From Pseudomonas sp. BN417 (GTDB lineage Bacteria; Pseudomonadota; Gammaproteobacteria; Pseudomonadales; Pseudomonadaceae), in assembly GCF_029871205.1 (NCBI RefSeq), contig NZ_SSOJ01000137.1, positions 1 through 60,102 of the forward strand: a stretch of 60,102 nucleotides of DNA. The letters run 5' to 3'. Below, piece after piece: positions 25,386-34,319 of this stretch (the first letter of the stretch is position 1; every line of letters begins with the position of its first letter). A program made the translations under genes and the position numbers. Below the pieces are notes generated by a model. The model had not been told where the DNA came from and did not search any database. It saw only the letters and a program-made list of their open reading frames with translations.

Positions 25386-25562
25386 AGCACCCTCCGACGA
25401 TTTCGTAGTGTGTTCCAGAGTATGGGAGTACAGCTGTATGGACGGGAGGCGGTTGGCTCAGGAGGGCGACAGGCTAACTGTGGATAAACTAGATTTATCC
25501 ACGGTTAGGGGACTTTTCTGGCCAAACGGCCGGGGCGAGCAGTACAACCAAGGGGATCTCAC
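25386..25562. other. Resolution site region (rst-like) between tnpT and tnpS
   Basis: The 177-bp divergent spacer holds the shared promoter region and, by analogy with Tn4651, the rst recombination site. A 44-bp piece at 25392-25435 (CTCCGACGATTTCGTAGTGT onward) recurs at 29424-29467 with 7 differences, four of them clustered in the centre. A second palindromic part, GTGGATAAACTAGATTTATCCAC, is at about 25480-25502. Confidence 0.6.
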
Positions 25563-26513
25563 ATGAGCGAGCTCGATCGCTACCTCGAGGCCGCCGAACG
25601 GGACAACACGCGTCGCTCGTACCGGACCGCGCTGGCGCATTACGAGCTGGTGTGGGGTGGGCTGCTGCCCTCTAGCGGTGAAAGCGTGGCGCGCTACCTG
25701 GCCTGTTACGCCGAGTCCCTGTCGACCAACACCCTGCGCCATCGGCTGGCGGCGTTGGCGCGCTGGCACCGGCAGAATGGCTTCAGCGATCCGACTAAAA
25801 CCGAACTGGTGCGCCAGGTGTTCAAGGGCATCCGCGCCTTGCATCCCAACCCGGAGAAGCAGGCCGTGCCGTTGCAGCTGCAGCAGCTGGAGGCCGCGGT
25901 CGGCTGGCTGGAATCGCAAGCCGCGGCCGCGCAGGCAGCCGGCCAGCGCGGCCGCTATCGGCGCAGCCGGCGTGACCGTGCCCTGATTCTGCTCGGCTTC
26001 TGGCGGGCGTTTCGCAGTGACGAGCTCTGCCGCTTGCGGGTCGAGCTGATTCAGGCGCGCGCGGGAGAGGGCATGGAGCTGTTTTTGCCGCAGAGCAAAG
26101 CGGATCGGGAGAATCTCGGGGTGACCTATAAGGCGCCGGCGCTGCAACGCCTCTGTCCAGTGCAGGCCTATCTCGACTGGCTGGAGGCAGCTCCCTCCCA
26201 CGAAGGACCGGTGTTTCGCGCAATCAACCGCTGGGGACAGGTGAAGGCGTCGGCGTTGCACCCCAACAGTGTCATTCCTATTTTGCGGCAGGCACTGCAA
26301 GGCGCCGGTGTGGACGTCCAGGGGATCAGCAGCCATTCCCTGCGCCGCGGCTTCGCGACCTGGGCCACGCGCAATGGCTGGAACCAGAAAGCGCTCATGG
26401 AGTACGTCGGTTGGCGGGATGCTAAGTCGGCCTTGCGTTATATCGAGGCCGCGCCAGTCTTCCCGCTCAGTGCGGAAGGCGGTGTTCCGGCGGCGGATGC
26501 CGCGCAAACCTGA
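25563..26513 (+). CDS. tnpS: TnpS-like tyrosine recombinase
   Basis: Phage-integrase-fold recombinase of 316 aa. SAM-like N-terminal core-binding domain (RRSYRTALAHYELVWGG; CYAESLSTNTLRHRLAALARW). Catalytic residues: Arg in GFWRAFRSDELCRL, His and Arg in SSHSLRRGFATWA, Trp in YVGWRDAKSALRYIE with the nucleophilic Tyr. Start chosen for AGGGGATCTCAC before the ATG. In Tn4651-type transposons TnpS resolves cointegrates at rst with help from TnpT, which is encoded divergently here as well. It shares roughly 55-60% of residues by eye with the second recombinase at 29594-30499. Confidence 0.85.
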   Translation: MSELDRYLEAAERDNTRRSYRTALAHYELVWGGLLPSSGESVARYLACYAESLSTNTLRHRLAALARWHRQNGFSDPTKTELVRQVFKGIRALHPNPEKQAVPLQLQQLEAAVGWLESQAAAAQAAGQRGRYRRSRRDRALILLGFWRAFRSDELCRLRVELIQARAGEGMELFLPQSKADRENLGVTYKAPALQRLCPVQAYLDWLEAAPSHEGPVFRAINRWGQVKASALHPNSVIPILRQALQGAGVDVQGISSHSLRRGFATWATRNGWNQKALMEYVGWRDAKSALRYIEAAPVFPLSAEGGVPAADAAQT

Positions 26514-26887
26514 CTTACCGGATGGGAAGTCACCGCGCGGCCGCTAAGCCGCAGGCAGGGGCTCTCGTCACGGGAGATCCATAGGGCAAGGCGGCACGGT
26601 AGCCGTCAATTGATTCGCCACGGGGTTTCGATTCAGTCGACCGACAGCGACTTATTCCGGGCACCTGTGCCTCTTCCGGCTGGCAGCAGTCTTGCCTGGA
26701 CACGTAGGTGATGTCGCCAACCACTTCGATAGCCAGCGTACCCTGCAGGCTGGCTATAGCCTGGCTAGTAACTGCAAGTAGGGGTGGAGCGCCCTCACGC
26801 CCCTGGCCTGCCTACTTGTTCGACCTTCGCCCTCTGCCCAAGGCGAAGTTCAGGAAGGGCCGAGGTAGGGCGGCGACTGATAGCGGC
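26514..26887. other. Gene-free stretch between tnpS and the KAP NTPase gene
   Basis: No convincing gene. A minus-strand fragment near 26700 reads VVGDITYV, as in IS3 transposases, but nothing around it fits and it is too short to call. The segment lies at the 3' ends of both convergent neighbours. Confidence 0.4.
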
Positions 26888-29068
26888 CTACTCAGTAGCC
26901 TGAAGATCCTGGTGGGTTTGGGTTTCGTCAGAACTGGGATTCTCTGTAACCCTGAGATATTCCTTAGCTACCGCTCGCTGGAAAGCGGAATGTTTCACGC
27001 CGGCCAGTAGGGCCTGAATGCGAGGCCTTATCTCCGCAGGACTGGCGATTGGATCGAAGGCGTTCTGGTTAATGTGCACTGACATTTGCCCTACTCGATC
27101 ATTTGATGCCCACATGGAACCCTTAGAGGCCAGCTTTTCCATAAACGCGGCAAGCAAGTGATCGTCAGCCAACACTGGCAAATAGCGGGCCCGAGCTTCG
27201 TCTACAGAGGCCCATTTGGCAAAGGTTCCAAGCATGAATGCTTGGGATTGGTAGGCCAACAGCGTCTCAAGCTCCAGTCTTTTCACCCTAAGCACCATGA
27301 GCGCCTTGAACTCCTCAAGCACGACGTCATCGACTCCATTCAACTGCTCTGGTTCTGGATTGTCGTTTTGCTTGATGAGGCTGTGGACAAGGAAAATGCA
27401 GGCACTGATTGCGTTTGCCGATGACAGTGCATCCCTTAGGGTTTCAATCCGCTCATCATCAGGGATCTGTCGCAGCAGATTAAGCAGAGCGAAATTGATC
27501 GCCCATGAATTCGCATACTCCCGCTGATCTTCGTCGATGAGCAGATCACCGGGAACAGCCAGGAGAGCCTTGAGTATGCGCTTCGCTACCGCTGGCTCCG
27601 CAGAGCCTGGTAAGCGTGAAAAATGATCCAGAATGTCACGAGCCTTGGAGTGACCATCTGGCCTGATGATGTTCCGTGCTTCATTCCAATCGCTTGCGAA
27701 CGCCTCAGGATCTGCTGCCTTCTCAATGAATCGATCACCTTCAGCTCTGCCAAGCACGATATCTGGGACGCCAAAGCTGAAGTAGATTGACCTAAAGTCG
27801 GGGCAGCAGACACGCATCTGTTGGTACAGTTGGTTTCCACTGTACTGGTCAAGGTGATTTTTCAGCGCGACTTTCACCCGTGGGAATAGGCGGCATACGA
27901 GCTCACGAATGCCGTTTCGCTTTTCCACCGGGACATTCTCTAGCCACCCCTCGTGAAATGTTCGTCGGGCCTCAGTGCGGCCGCTGAATGATGCTTCCCC
28001 CATGAACATGTGCGCTTGATCTCTGATGGTTTCGTATACCAGGGGTTCAAAGACGCGCATGAACTCCAGGGCGATGAAGTCTGCCCAGTTAACCTCACCC
28101 GCAACGGGCGGATAAGTCACAGATAGAACATTGCGAATCCGGACCACATCCCGCGGCTTTTCAATGTACTGCTGCAGGCCGTCCAGGTAAGCGCTATGGA
28201 AATAGTGCGTTTCGTTGGCGCTGGTCGGGAGTTCCGAGAGGAGGATGCCAATCTCAGTTAATAGCTTCTGATCCAACTGCGCTTGGCTAACGACTGGAAG
28301 TGAAAAGGACGCCTGGATGATCTTCTCCAGATAAGTCGCACCATTAGCATTGATCTGCTTTCCGATCGCCTCGGCAACCACATCTCTGTCGAAAGACAGT
28401 AGGTAGAGCACGTTGGGGAAGTCACCCAGGGCTTTCACCACCTTGAACACTTCCATCATCTCCGGCGGAGTGAGACGGTCGATGTCGTCGATGATGATCA
28501 GGATGCGCTTACCTGCCTTCCCTAACGCGTCGCTGAGTTTCTCCTTCATCTTCGGGACGTCTACCGGTTTGCGGCCGAGAAGCTTCAGGAAGGGTTTGGC
28601 GACCCAATCCAGAGCAGGTATACCACTCGAGATGGTGACTGCTTTAGAAATCGTACCGGCGTATTGAGCAAGTAGATCCCCAGCTGCACGGAGCAACTCC
28701 GACTCGTTGAACAGCGCTTTGTGAAACTGTGTCAGGAGCTGCCCAGCCAGTTGCTCGCGGCCATTGAACCACCAGGGGTTGAATTCAATTACCAGCGGGC
28801 GTCCCTGATCCTCCGGGATGGTGTTGAGGTGATGCTTTACCAGGTTGAGTAGACTGGATTTGCCGCTGCCCCATGGACCATGAAGCGACATGACCACTCC
28901 CTTGGGGCTCGGGGTCGTGACAGTTGCCTTGGCCAGCGTCTTGGCAAATGCGTTGTACTGAAATTCATCCTGCTCGGGGGCGTTAACCGGCAAATCTGCG
29001 TCGATTCGGGCACTCGAGAATTGAGAGGCAGCATTGCTGGCATCCGGTTGGTCTTGCTCCAAGGGCAT
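26888..29068 (-). CDS. KAP-family P-loop NTPase
   Basis: Protein of 726 aa. Walker A GPWGSGKSS at 64-72. The KAP-typical segment NPWWFNGREQLAGQLL follows, then Walker B RILIIIDDIDRL (D194, D195) and the DPNVL-like region DFPNVLYLLSFDRDVVAEAI. KAP NTPases are often membrane-linked and occur in mobile islands; one kind (QatA) works in the four-gene Qat phage defence system. No QatB, C or D lies near, so only the family can be claimed. No obvious transmembrane pair is seen in the usual insertion; residues 133-165 are only weakly hydrophobic. The ATG at 29068 is chosen because the frame upstream looks like random GC-rich sequence. Confidence 0.75.
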   Translation of the reverse strand: MPLEQDQPDASNAASQFSSARIDADLPVNAPEQDEFQYNAFAKTLAKATVTTPSPKGVVMSLHGPWGSGKSSLLNLVKHHLNTIPEDQGRPLVIEFNPWWFNGREQLAGQLLTQFHKALFNESELLRAAGDLLAQYAGTISKAVTISSGIPALDWVAKPFLKLLGRKPVDVPKMKEKLSDALGKAGKRILIIIDDIDRLTPPEMMEVFKVVKALGDFPNVLYLLSFDRDVVAEAIGKQINANGATYLEKIIQASFSLPVVSQAQLDQKLLTEIGILLSELPTSANETHYFHSAYLDGLQQYIEKPRDVVRIRNVLSVTYPPVAGEVNWADFIALEFMRVFEPLVYETIRDQAHMFMGEASFSGRTEARRTFHEGWLENVPVEKRNGIRELVCRLFPRVKVALKNHLDQYSGNQLYQQMRVCCPDFRSIYFSFGVPDIVLGRAEGDRFIEKAADPEAFASDWNEARNIIRPDGHSKARDILDHFSRLPGSAEPAVAKRILKALLAVPGDLLIDEDQREYANSWAINFALLNLLRQIPDDERIETLRDALSSANAISACIFLVHSLIKQNDNPEPEQLNGVDDVVLEEFKALMVLRVKRLELETLLAYQSQAFMLGTFAKWASVDEARARYLPVLADDHLLAAFMEKLASKGSMWASNDRVGQMSVHINQNAFDPIASPAEIRPRIQALLAGVKHSAFQRAVAKEYLRVTENPSSDETQTHQDLQATE

Positions 29069-29593
29069 GAAGACGTCCTGACAGGGAGGGGTAGAGCAGA
29101 TCATGCCGAATGCCATAGAGCGATGCATCCTTTCAGCGATGTCGCCGTCTGGCATTCGTCCATCTGAATGGCCGTGCCCTGCGGGCCGGCTTTCGTGCTG
29201 CGCATCGAGCCGGGCGGTGGAGCTGCCCGGCTCGCCCTTGGGTCTCCACGCCTCCGGACAGATAGATCTGGCCTTTATGCCCCGCTTGCCGGGCGCCGGC
29301 GCCGCTAGCCTTGGGGGACATGGTGGACAGTCGGACAGACAGGGCGAGAAGGATGGCACACGCGCCTGCTCTTCATTTGTTCGTCAGGGGCTCTGCTTCG
29401 GCGCGTGGTGCTTCACCCCTCCACTCCGACGATTTCGTGGTGTGTCATGGAGTATGGAAGTACGGCTTGCATCAGCACCCTGATTCGGAAGACTCGTCCA
29501 GACGAACTGGCGTTTGAGAAGCGGGCATTCTCAAACCTCAGCGACGGAGGAGGGGGAAAGGGCGGTTTTTCCAGTATGCAGGAGGGCAAAACG
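29069..29593. other. Spacer with second rst-like site
   Basis: Between the divergent KAP and recombinase genes there is no further gene. The 44-bp match to the tnpT-tnpS spacer lies at 29424-29467. Left of it the sequence no longer resembles the first unit, so a break in homology falls close to the site, at about 29420. The end supplies AGGAGGG (29580-29586) for the recombinase. Confidence 0.6.
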
Positions 29594-30499
29594 GTGACGG
29601 AGAAGGTGGAGCGCTACCGGCAGGCCGCGCGGCGCGAGAGCACCGAGCGCCGTTATCGGCAGGCGCTCGCGCATTTCGAGGACACCTGGGGCGGCTTTCT
29701 GCCGGCGACCAGTGAGGCGATTGCCCGCTACCTGGCGGATTACGCCGAGACCCTGGCCAGCTCGACCTTGCGGGCGAACCTTGCCGCCTTGGCCAAGTGG
29801 CACCTGCGTCTGGGCTTTCCCGATCCGACCAAAGCACCGCACGTGCGGGAGGTGCTCCGCGGCATCCAGGCCCTGCACCCGCGGCTCGAGCGGCAGGCGG
29901 AGCCGCTGCAATTGACCGAGTTGACCCGCTGCATCGACTGGCTGGTGGCGCAGGAACAGATCGACCGCCACGCCCTGTTGAGCTGCCGCCGCGACCGCGC
30001 CCTGATCCTGTTGGGGTTCTGGCGGGCGTTTCGCAGCGATGACCTGTGCCGCCTGCGGGTGGAATTCATTGACGCGCGGCCAGGGGAGGGAATGGACTTG
30101 TTCTTGCCCAGCAGCAAGGGCGACCGCGACAACACCGGGCGGTCGTTCACGGTGCCGGCATTGAAACGGTTGTGTCCGGTGGAGGCCTATCTCGATTGGC
30201 TTGCGGTCTCTGGGTTACAGCAAGGGCCGGTGTTTCGGGCCTTGGATCGCTGGGGGCATCTGGCCGACACCGGGCTGCATCCCTACAGCGTGTTGCGGAT
30301 CCTTCGCCGGGCGATGGTCCGCAGTGGCTTGGAGGGGGAACGCTACAGCAGTCATTCCCTGCGCCGCGGGTTTGCGACCTGGGCGAGCCGCAACCAGTGG
30401 AGCGCCAAGGCGCTGATGGGCTACGTCGGTTGGCGCGATGCCAAGGCCGCCTTGCGCTATGTGGAACCCGACATGCCGTTTGGTGAGCTTCGCCGTTAA
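29594..30499 (+). CDS. Second TnpS-like tyrosine recombinase
   Basis: Tyrosine recombinase of 301 aa. A GTG start at 29594 is chosen because AGGAGGG stands exactly 7 nt before it; the in-frame ATG at 29576 lacks a site. Motifs parallel those of the first TnpS: RRYRQALAHFEDTWGGFLPA, FWRAFRSDDLCRLRVEF, SSHSLRRGFATWASRNQW and YVGWRDAKAALRYVE with the catalytic Tyr. No tnpT is divergent from it; the KAP gene occupies that place. It is likely the remainder of another Tn4651-type unit, or of a cassette built at an rst site. Confidence 0.82.
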   Translation: MTEKVERYRQAARRESTERRYRQALAHFEDTWGGFLPATSEAIARYLADYAETLASSTLRANLAALAKWHLRLGFPDPTKAPHVREVLRGIQALHPRLERQAEPLQLTELTRCIDWLVAQEQIDRHALLSCRRDRALILLGFWRAFRSDDLCRLRVEFIDARPGEGMDLFLPSSKGDRDNTGRSFTVPALKRLCPVEAYLDWLAVSGLQQGPVFRALDRWGHLADTGLHPYSVLRILRRAMVRSGLEGERYSSHSLRRGFATWASRNQWSAKALMGYVGWRDAKAALRYVEPDMPFGELRR

Positions 30500-30807
30500 T
30501 GGAGCTCGCGGGTTATCTGGCGGCGGTCCTGGTCCGGGCTATTACGGGCTACGTGAATTCTGGAGCAGTTCAACGTCCGCAATGACTCATCCCGGCGCCT
30601 TCCCTAGCACATAGTGGTAGGGACTTGAGTTCTAGGGGATTCACAAGGCCCCGCTCTCCGGTAATGTGGGACCACGCCGAAATTATCGGGCTAACCTCCC
30701 TCGGCGAAGACCAAGCTTCCTGGTCCTGAGGTACTGGCGAGCAACGGCGGTGCAAGTGGACAATGATCAGGAGCACAGTGGCCTGTGGCCCTGTCGAGGT
30801 GGATATT
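30500..30807. other. Gene-free stretch after the second recombinase
   Basis: Nothing recognisable in either strand. The end contains GAGGTGG before the start at 30808. The abundance of short reversed frames here is what GC-rich noncoding DNA gives. Confidence 0.4.
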
Positions 30808-31062
30808 ATGACGATGCCCCACGAGCGTACCCGCGCGGTGGTACAGACCTACGATTTTCTGGTTGAGCTCTCCCGTGATGCGACCCTGCCAGAGCGCGTG
30901 CGCCGCGCCGCCCGCTTTCTCTTGCGTCACTTTCCAACCAAGCACGATGTACTGCTGGCCGGCAAAATCGAGGAGCAGGCGGAAACCTTGCCTTTAGGTG
31001 CCTTGGGCCCTGTGTTTAGCTCGGCGACAGAGTTTAAGCGAACGCGGTCCATTGACCACTAA
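30808..31062 (+). CDS. BPSL0761-family small protein
   Basis: Small protein of 84 aa (MTMPHERTRAVVQTYDFLVE). It has the repeated pattern of the BPSL0761 group: RTRAVVQTYDFL, LPERVRRAARFLLRHFP, then a short variable tail. The function of that family is unknown. It is common in Pseudomonas and Burkholderia genomic islands, often beside an Xre/MbcA-type antitoxin gene, as here. GAGGTGG precedes the ATG at 30808. A start 6 nt later is equally possible. Confidence 0.6.
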   Translation: MTMPHERTRAVVQTYDFLVELSRDATLPERVRRAARFLLRHFPTKHDVLLAGKIEEQAETLPLGALGPVFSSATEFKRTRSIDH

Positions 31063-31183
31063 CCGCATGCTCGGCAACAGAACCCAGTCAGCAGCGCTGA
31101 GTCCCGCGTCATGACGCTTGGTGGTGACTAGGCTTGGCTAACTGGGACCGGGCGCCTGCATGGCCCGGAGAGGAGCGACCATC

Positions 31184-31390
31184 ATGACTGAGAATTTTGC
31201 TGTGCAGTATTCCAAAGTGCTGAAGCGCGCCACGCAAGTTTTGGGCAGTCGAGAGGCCGCCGAGCGCTGGATGGCGGCGCCGGCCTTGGGGCTCGAGCGG
31301 CGTCGTCCGATCGACATGCTCTCTAACGCAGAGGACCTGGAAGTGCTCGAGACCTTTCTTGGGCGCATCGAGTATGGGGTCTATCACTGA
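31184..31390 (+). CDS. MbcA/ParS/Xre-type antitoxin domain protein, orphan
   Basis: Protein of 68 aa (MTENFAVQYSKVLKRATQVL). The toxin-binding (DUF2384-type) motif is plain: VLGSREAAERWMAAPALGL, RRPIDMLSNAEDLEVLETFL, GRIEYGVY. AGGAG stands 8 nt before the ATG. Full-length antitoxins also carry an Xre-type N-terminus, and a RES-domain toxin gene normally follows. Both are absent, so this is a short orphan. It may silence a toxin encoded elsewhere or be a leftover. Confidence 0.7.
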   Translation: MTENFAVQYSKVLKRATQVLGSREAAERWMAAPALGLERRRPIDMLSNAEDLEVLETFLGRIEYGVYH

Positions 31391-31489
31391 CCCTGAGTTT
31401 TTAGGGCCACCGCTAACGCCCAGGCGTGACCTGCCTGCCGGTGAGGCGGCAGGCCAGTCCCTGCACCAGCCCACTGTAAGGGTACCAGC

Positions 31490-31717
31490 ATGCGTGAGCG
31501 ACCTGAGCCGTTGTCACCTAAAGCGTTAGCTCGCCAGAACGTCGATCGCGCCCTGCTTGATGCGGTGATCGCCTTGGTGCTGGAAGCTGGCCACCTGATC
31601 GCTGCGGAACTGGTGCGACCCGGGGGCCGAGAGTCCCCTCGGCTAATGTGCCTGGGCAGTCTTGTCGGGATTCCACACCTTGGTGAAGGCCATGAAAGCG
31701 AAAGCGCGCCTGTCTAA
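31490..31717 (+). CDS. Hypothetical small protein
   Basis: Open frame of 75 codons (MRERPEPLSPKALARQNVDR) about 100 bp after the antitoxin-type gene. The first 40 residues, with an ALLDAVIALVLEAGHLIAAEL helix, look protein-like. The rest is not distinctive and may be frameshifted. Not recognised, and no clear ribosome-binding site was found. Coding is uncertain. Confidence 0.3.
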   Translation: MRERPEPLSPKALARQNVDRALLDAVIALVLEAGHLIAAELVRPGGRESPRLMCLGSLVGIPHLGEGHESESAPV

Positions 31718-31947
31718 GCTGCGGGAAGTCGTCGACTCCAAAGCCAAAACTCGCTGTTCGGCCGGGGCGATCTCCGGCAATCAGCGTCGTTTTCTCAGAG
31801 TCGGCCTGGAGAAAGGTAGAGAGCTTGAGCCAGCTGGGCGTTTGGCTGGTCCGATTGCCTAAAATTTGCTACGGCGAGCAGCTCGCTCACATCACCAGCT
31901 GTGGGAGTGCTTAAGGCCGGGCGTTACCGACCTTAAGCTACGCGGAC

Positions 31948-32304
31948 TCACTGGACCCAAGATTTTACTGCTGCTGCCCCATACTCAGCTTTCCAAGCGT
32001 TCAGCACCTTGTTGTTGCCGCCCTTCGTCTCGACCACTTCATTGGTGTGCGGATTCTTGTAGACCTTGACGGTGCGCTCGCGTCGTTGGCCTTTTTGAGC
32101 TGGTAGTGGCGTGCGCGTGCGACCTGGATCAAGGATGTTGATTACTGCCTTTAGCCCAAAGCCGTAGTCATCCAGCAGCGCTCTGAGTTTGGTTTCAAAC
32201 TCAATTTCGCGCTTGAGCCCCGTGTCGTTCTTGAGGCTGTCCAAGGCTGCTAATTGTTCTGCCAGCTGGGCTTCCAGGCGTTTAAATTCAGCCAGTTTGC
32301 TCAT
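31948..32304 (-). CDS. MvaT-family H-NS-like xenogeneic silencer
   Basis: Protein of 118 aa from the ATG at 32304 (MSKLAEFKRLEAQLAEQLAA), with AGGAG upstream. The N-terminal coiled-coil oligomerisation part (1-60) is followed by a linker, then the DNA-binding end VKVYKNPHTNEVVETKGGNN and VLNAWKAEYG. The KGGN piece is the minor-groove pincer element of MvaT/MvaU/Pmr. The family binds AT-rich acquired DNA and represses it. Pseudomonas chromosomes usually carry their own mvaT; an extra copy on a mobile region parallels Pmr of plasmid pCAR1. It could quiet the AT-rich Tn7-like block nearby. Confidence 0.88.
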   Translation of the reverse strand: MSKLAEFKRLEAQLAEQLAALDSLKNDTGLKREIEFETKLRALLDDYGFGLKAVINILDPGRTRTPLPAQKGQRRERTVKVYKNPHTNEVVETKGGNNKVLNAWKAEYGAAAVKSWVQ

Positions 32305-32823
32305 TGCGTTCTCCTTAGCGTGATGCAAATAAACACCACAGTTGACCGATATCGTCTGCTATAACTTTGGCGGATGCCATTGCCCTTGATCGAGTTACGA
32401 GGGTAGCTCGACCCTCCAATCCATCAGTCCAAATTCTCTGCTATGTACCTGACAAGCTTGAGTGGTTCGGCGCTGTCGATGATGGAGAACATCAAATCTC
32501 GTTTGCTGCGGGGAAGACGTTGGGCGCAGCGTTTCGCTGTGGCTTTGATGGCCTTATCCGAACAGTGAATCTGAGCGGCGAGCAAGAGGGCAATTGTAGC
32601 GTCCAATAAAGTCAAACTGCGGTGCCTGGTGTCAGTAAGCAAGCCAGTATTCGCCAACTTGCAGGTTGCTTCAAGAGTGTCAGCTGTGCTGCGAGCGAAT
32701 TCGCTTTAAAACTTGGTCTCCTGAGGTTCCCCTACGTTCAGGTACTCTGTGATGGCTATATGACGTTGCTTCGGTATTTCTGGTACCCAGAGACCGATAG
32801 GGAAGCAAAGGGGAGTCACGAAT
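32305..32823. other. Spacer with a doubtful small reading frame
   Basis: A minus-strand frame at 32424-32657 reads LLTDTRHRSLTLLDATIALL, then KRDLMFSIIDSAEPLKLVRY, a plausible helical small protein with no recognised relatives. It lacks a clear ribosome-binding site and overlaps nothing known. The remaining bases show no feature. Confidence 0.25.
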
Positions 32824-33027
32824 ATGGGATGGAAGGGAACATTGCGCTCCATGCAGGCAGCGTCCCGCCGAGCAGAAAGGAACGCGCAACGTAGGCAAAG
32901 TGAGTTGGAGAAGCGCGGCAAGGAATATGCCAAGATGGAGGCGCCACATCAGGCTGCTTTTGAGGCGGAGGTCCACCTTAATGTAGCGACCACTCGGCCG
33001 GGAGAGATCTCCTCCGCTTCTCACTGA
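32824..33027 (+). pseudogene. Truncated copy of a small basic coiled-coil protein
   Basis: The frame begins MGWKGTLRSMQAASRRAERN and continues AQRRQSELEKRGKEYAKME. This resembles a widespread small island protein whose usual continuation is an EQAAYEVEVYEN-type stretch; here FEAEVHLNV is followed by unrelated residues. The function of that family is not known to me. Probably truncated by a rearrangement at about 32985. Family recall is from memory and tentative. Confidence 0.35.
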
Positions 33028-33030
33028 CCT

Positions 33031-33474
33031 CTACGTGATTTCTCCACAGAATATCGTCCGATTCCCATCGGCCGGGCCGACGCGGAGCACGATCGAATAG
33101 CCACCGGTTCGAAGCGTGCTTAGTTTTACAGGAGCGCTTCTGTAAATGGTCCATCCGCGTTTGGCGTATGCCTTGCCTGCCAGCGCGTACTGGTTCATTT
33201 CAAATGCTGGTGTCCTTTCTGGTTGCTTACAAGTGCCGGAGTAGATAAAAGTGTAGATGTGAACCGGCCTTGTTGTGTCGCTTGGAACGCCGCTGATAAA
33301 GATTGATAGGGCTGTTTCTTTTCCTGCCGATGCCAAGGTTGCCTGCCCAATCTGTCCAGCATTGTGGATGCTGGGAGTTAACGGGATATTGGCCACCTGG
33401 CGGTTCTGGGACGTCGTACAGCCAACTAGGAAAGCTGCGATTGTTATAAGTTTAGACCAGCGTTTTATATTCAT
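33031..33474 (-). CDS. Small lipoprotein of unknown function
   Basis: Protein of 147 aa from the ATG at 33474 (MNIKRWSKLITIAAFLVGC), with a strong AGGAGG site 7 nt upstream. The lipobox FLVGC gives Cys19 as the acylated residue. Ser or Thr at +2 (CTTSQ) predicts the outer membrane. The mature part is beta-rich (TALSIFISGVPSDTTRPVHI, YTFIYSG, GGYSIVLRVGP) and ends with a second Cys pair member. No family was recognised. It stands alone between island fragments. Confidence 0.6.
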   Translation of the reverse strand: MNIKRWSKLITIAAFLVGCTTSQNRQVANIPLTPSIHNAGQIGQATLASAGKETALSIFISGVPSDTTRPVHIYTFIYSGTCKQPERTPAFEMNQYALAGKAYAKRGWTIYRSAPVKLSTLRTGGYSIVLRVGPADGNRTIFCGEIT

Positions 33475-33974
33475 GACTCGCCTCCTGCTCAATGAAGTTG
33501 GCGATTCAGGTTCAGAGTTGTTCTCGGATTCCTCCACTGGGTTGTGCAGGTGACATTGCTAGGCGAACAGTAAGAGCGTCGCACTAATTTTAGTAGATAC
33601 CTATTTTTGCTGGTTGTCGCGATTAAATTTCCCGAAATACGCGCTTCATGACCTGTCACAACCTTCAGAGTCGCTTTGGTTAACCACTCCCGCTCTGCCA
33701 GCAACGGGACCGATTTTCAGTCTGCTTCGAAGCAGGCGGTCACGGCTGAGCGAAAGCCCTCCCGTCGTCAAGCGTGGCCTGACGCGACCGTCACGCTCGA
33801 CCGATTTCGATAGATGAGGGATGGTGGCGCTGCGAGTTACGTAAGCTGGCAGCAAACACACCTTCCTGATCCTTGCGTCAAGGGTAATGGTGCCCACCTA
33901 TCTCAAGTGGACACCATTCAGGCTCCTGCAAGCGGATCGCCATTTGCCAACGAAACTCCTAACCAATTTCGTTC
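33475..33974. other. Gene-free stretch before IS relics
   Basis: No gene or clear repeat. Short frames on both strands lack recognisable sequence. The right end runs into the truncated IS66-type gene without a visible inverted repeat. Confidence 0.4.
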
Positions 33975-34307
33975 AAATCCCAGGTCGTCAAGGAATGCCT
34001 GCAACCTGGTGCCGCGGTGGCCAGTGTTGCCCTGAGCCATGGTGTCAACGCCAATGTCGTGCGCAAGTGGCTATCGTTCTACCGCGACCAACCATTCACC
34101 AACATGCCCGCATTTGTTTCATTGAAGGTCGGGGCAAAGTGCCATCCCCAGGCGACGGTGACCAACGACCTGCCGTACGGGCAAGAAACGCTGATCGTGA
34201 AATGGCCAGCCTTCGATCCCGAAGGCTGCACCCGGTTTGTACGCAGGCTAACGCCGTTACCGGAGAACGAACGGTTGAGCATGGCGATTCGAGTAGCTCA
34301 CACCTAG
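33975..34307 (+). pseudogene. IS66-family accessory ORF (TnpA-type), truncated
   Basis: The frame reads KSQVVKECLQPGAAVASVAL, then SHGVNANVVRKWLSFYRDQP, and ends ETLIVKWPAFDPEGCTRFVR with a stop at 34307. This is the HTH_Tnp_1-type small first ORF of IS66 elements together with its usual C-terminal strand. The N-terminal ~25 residues are missing, and neither TnpB nor the transposase follows. It is a dead relic. Confidence 0.7.
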
Positions 34308-34319
34308 ACCCGCGAGACT

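Noticed and set aside
26680-26724. IS3-like VGDITYV on the minus strand
   Set aside because: Eight residues only; the surroundings do not continue an IS3 transposase.
26888-29068. Qat defence system
   Set aside because: Only a QatA-like KAP NTPase is present; no QatB, QatC or QatD nearby.
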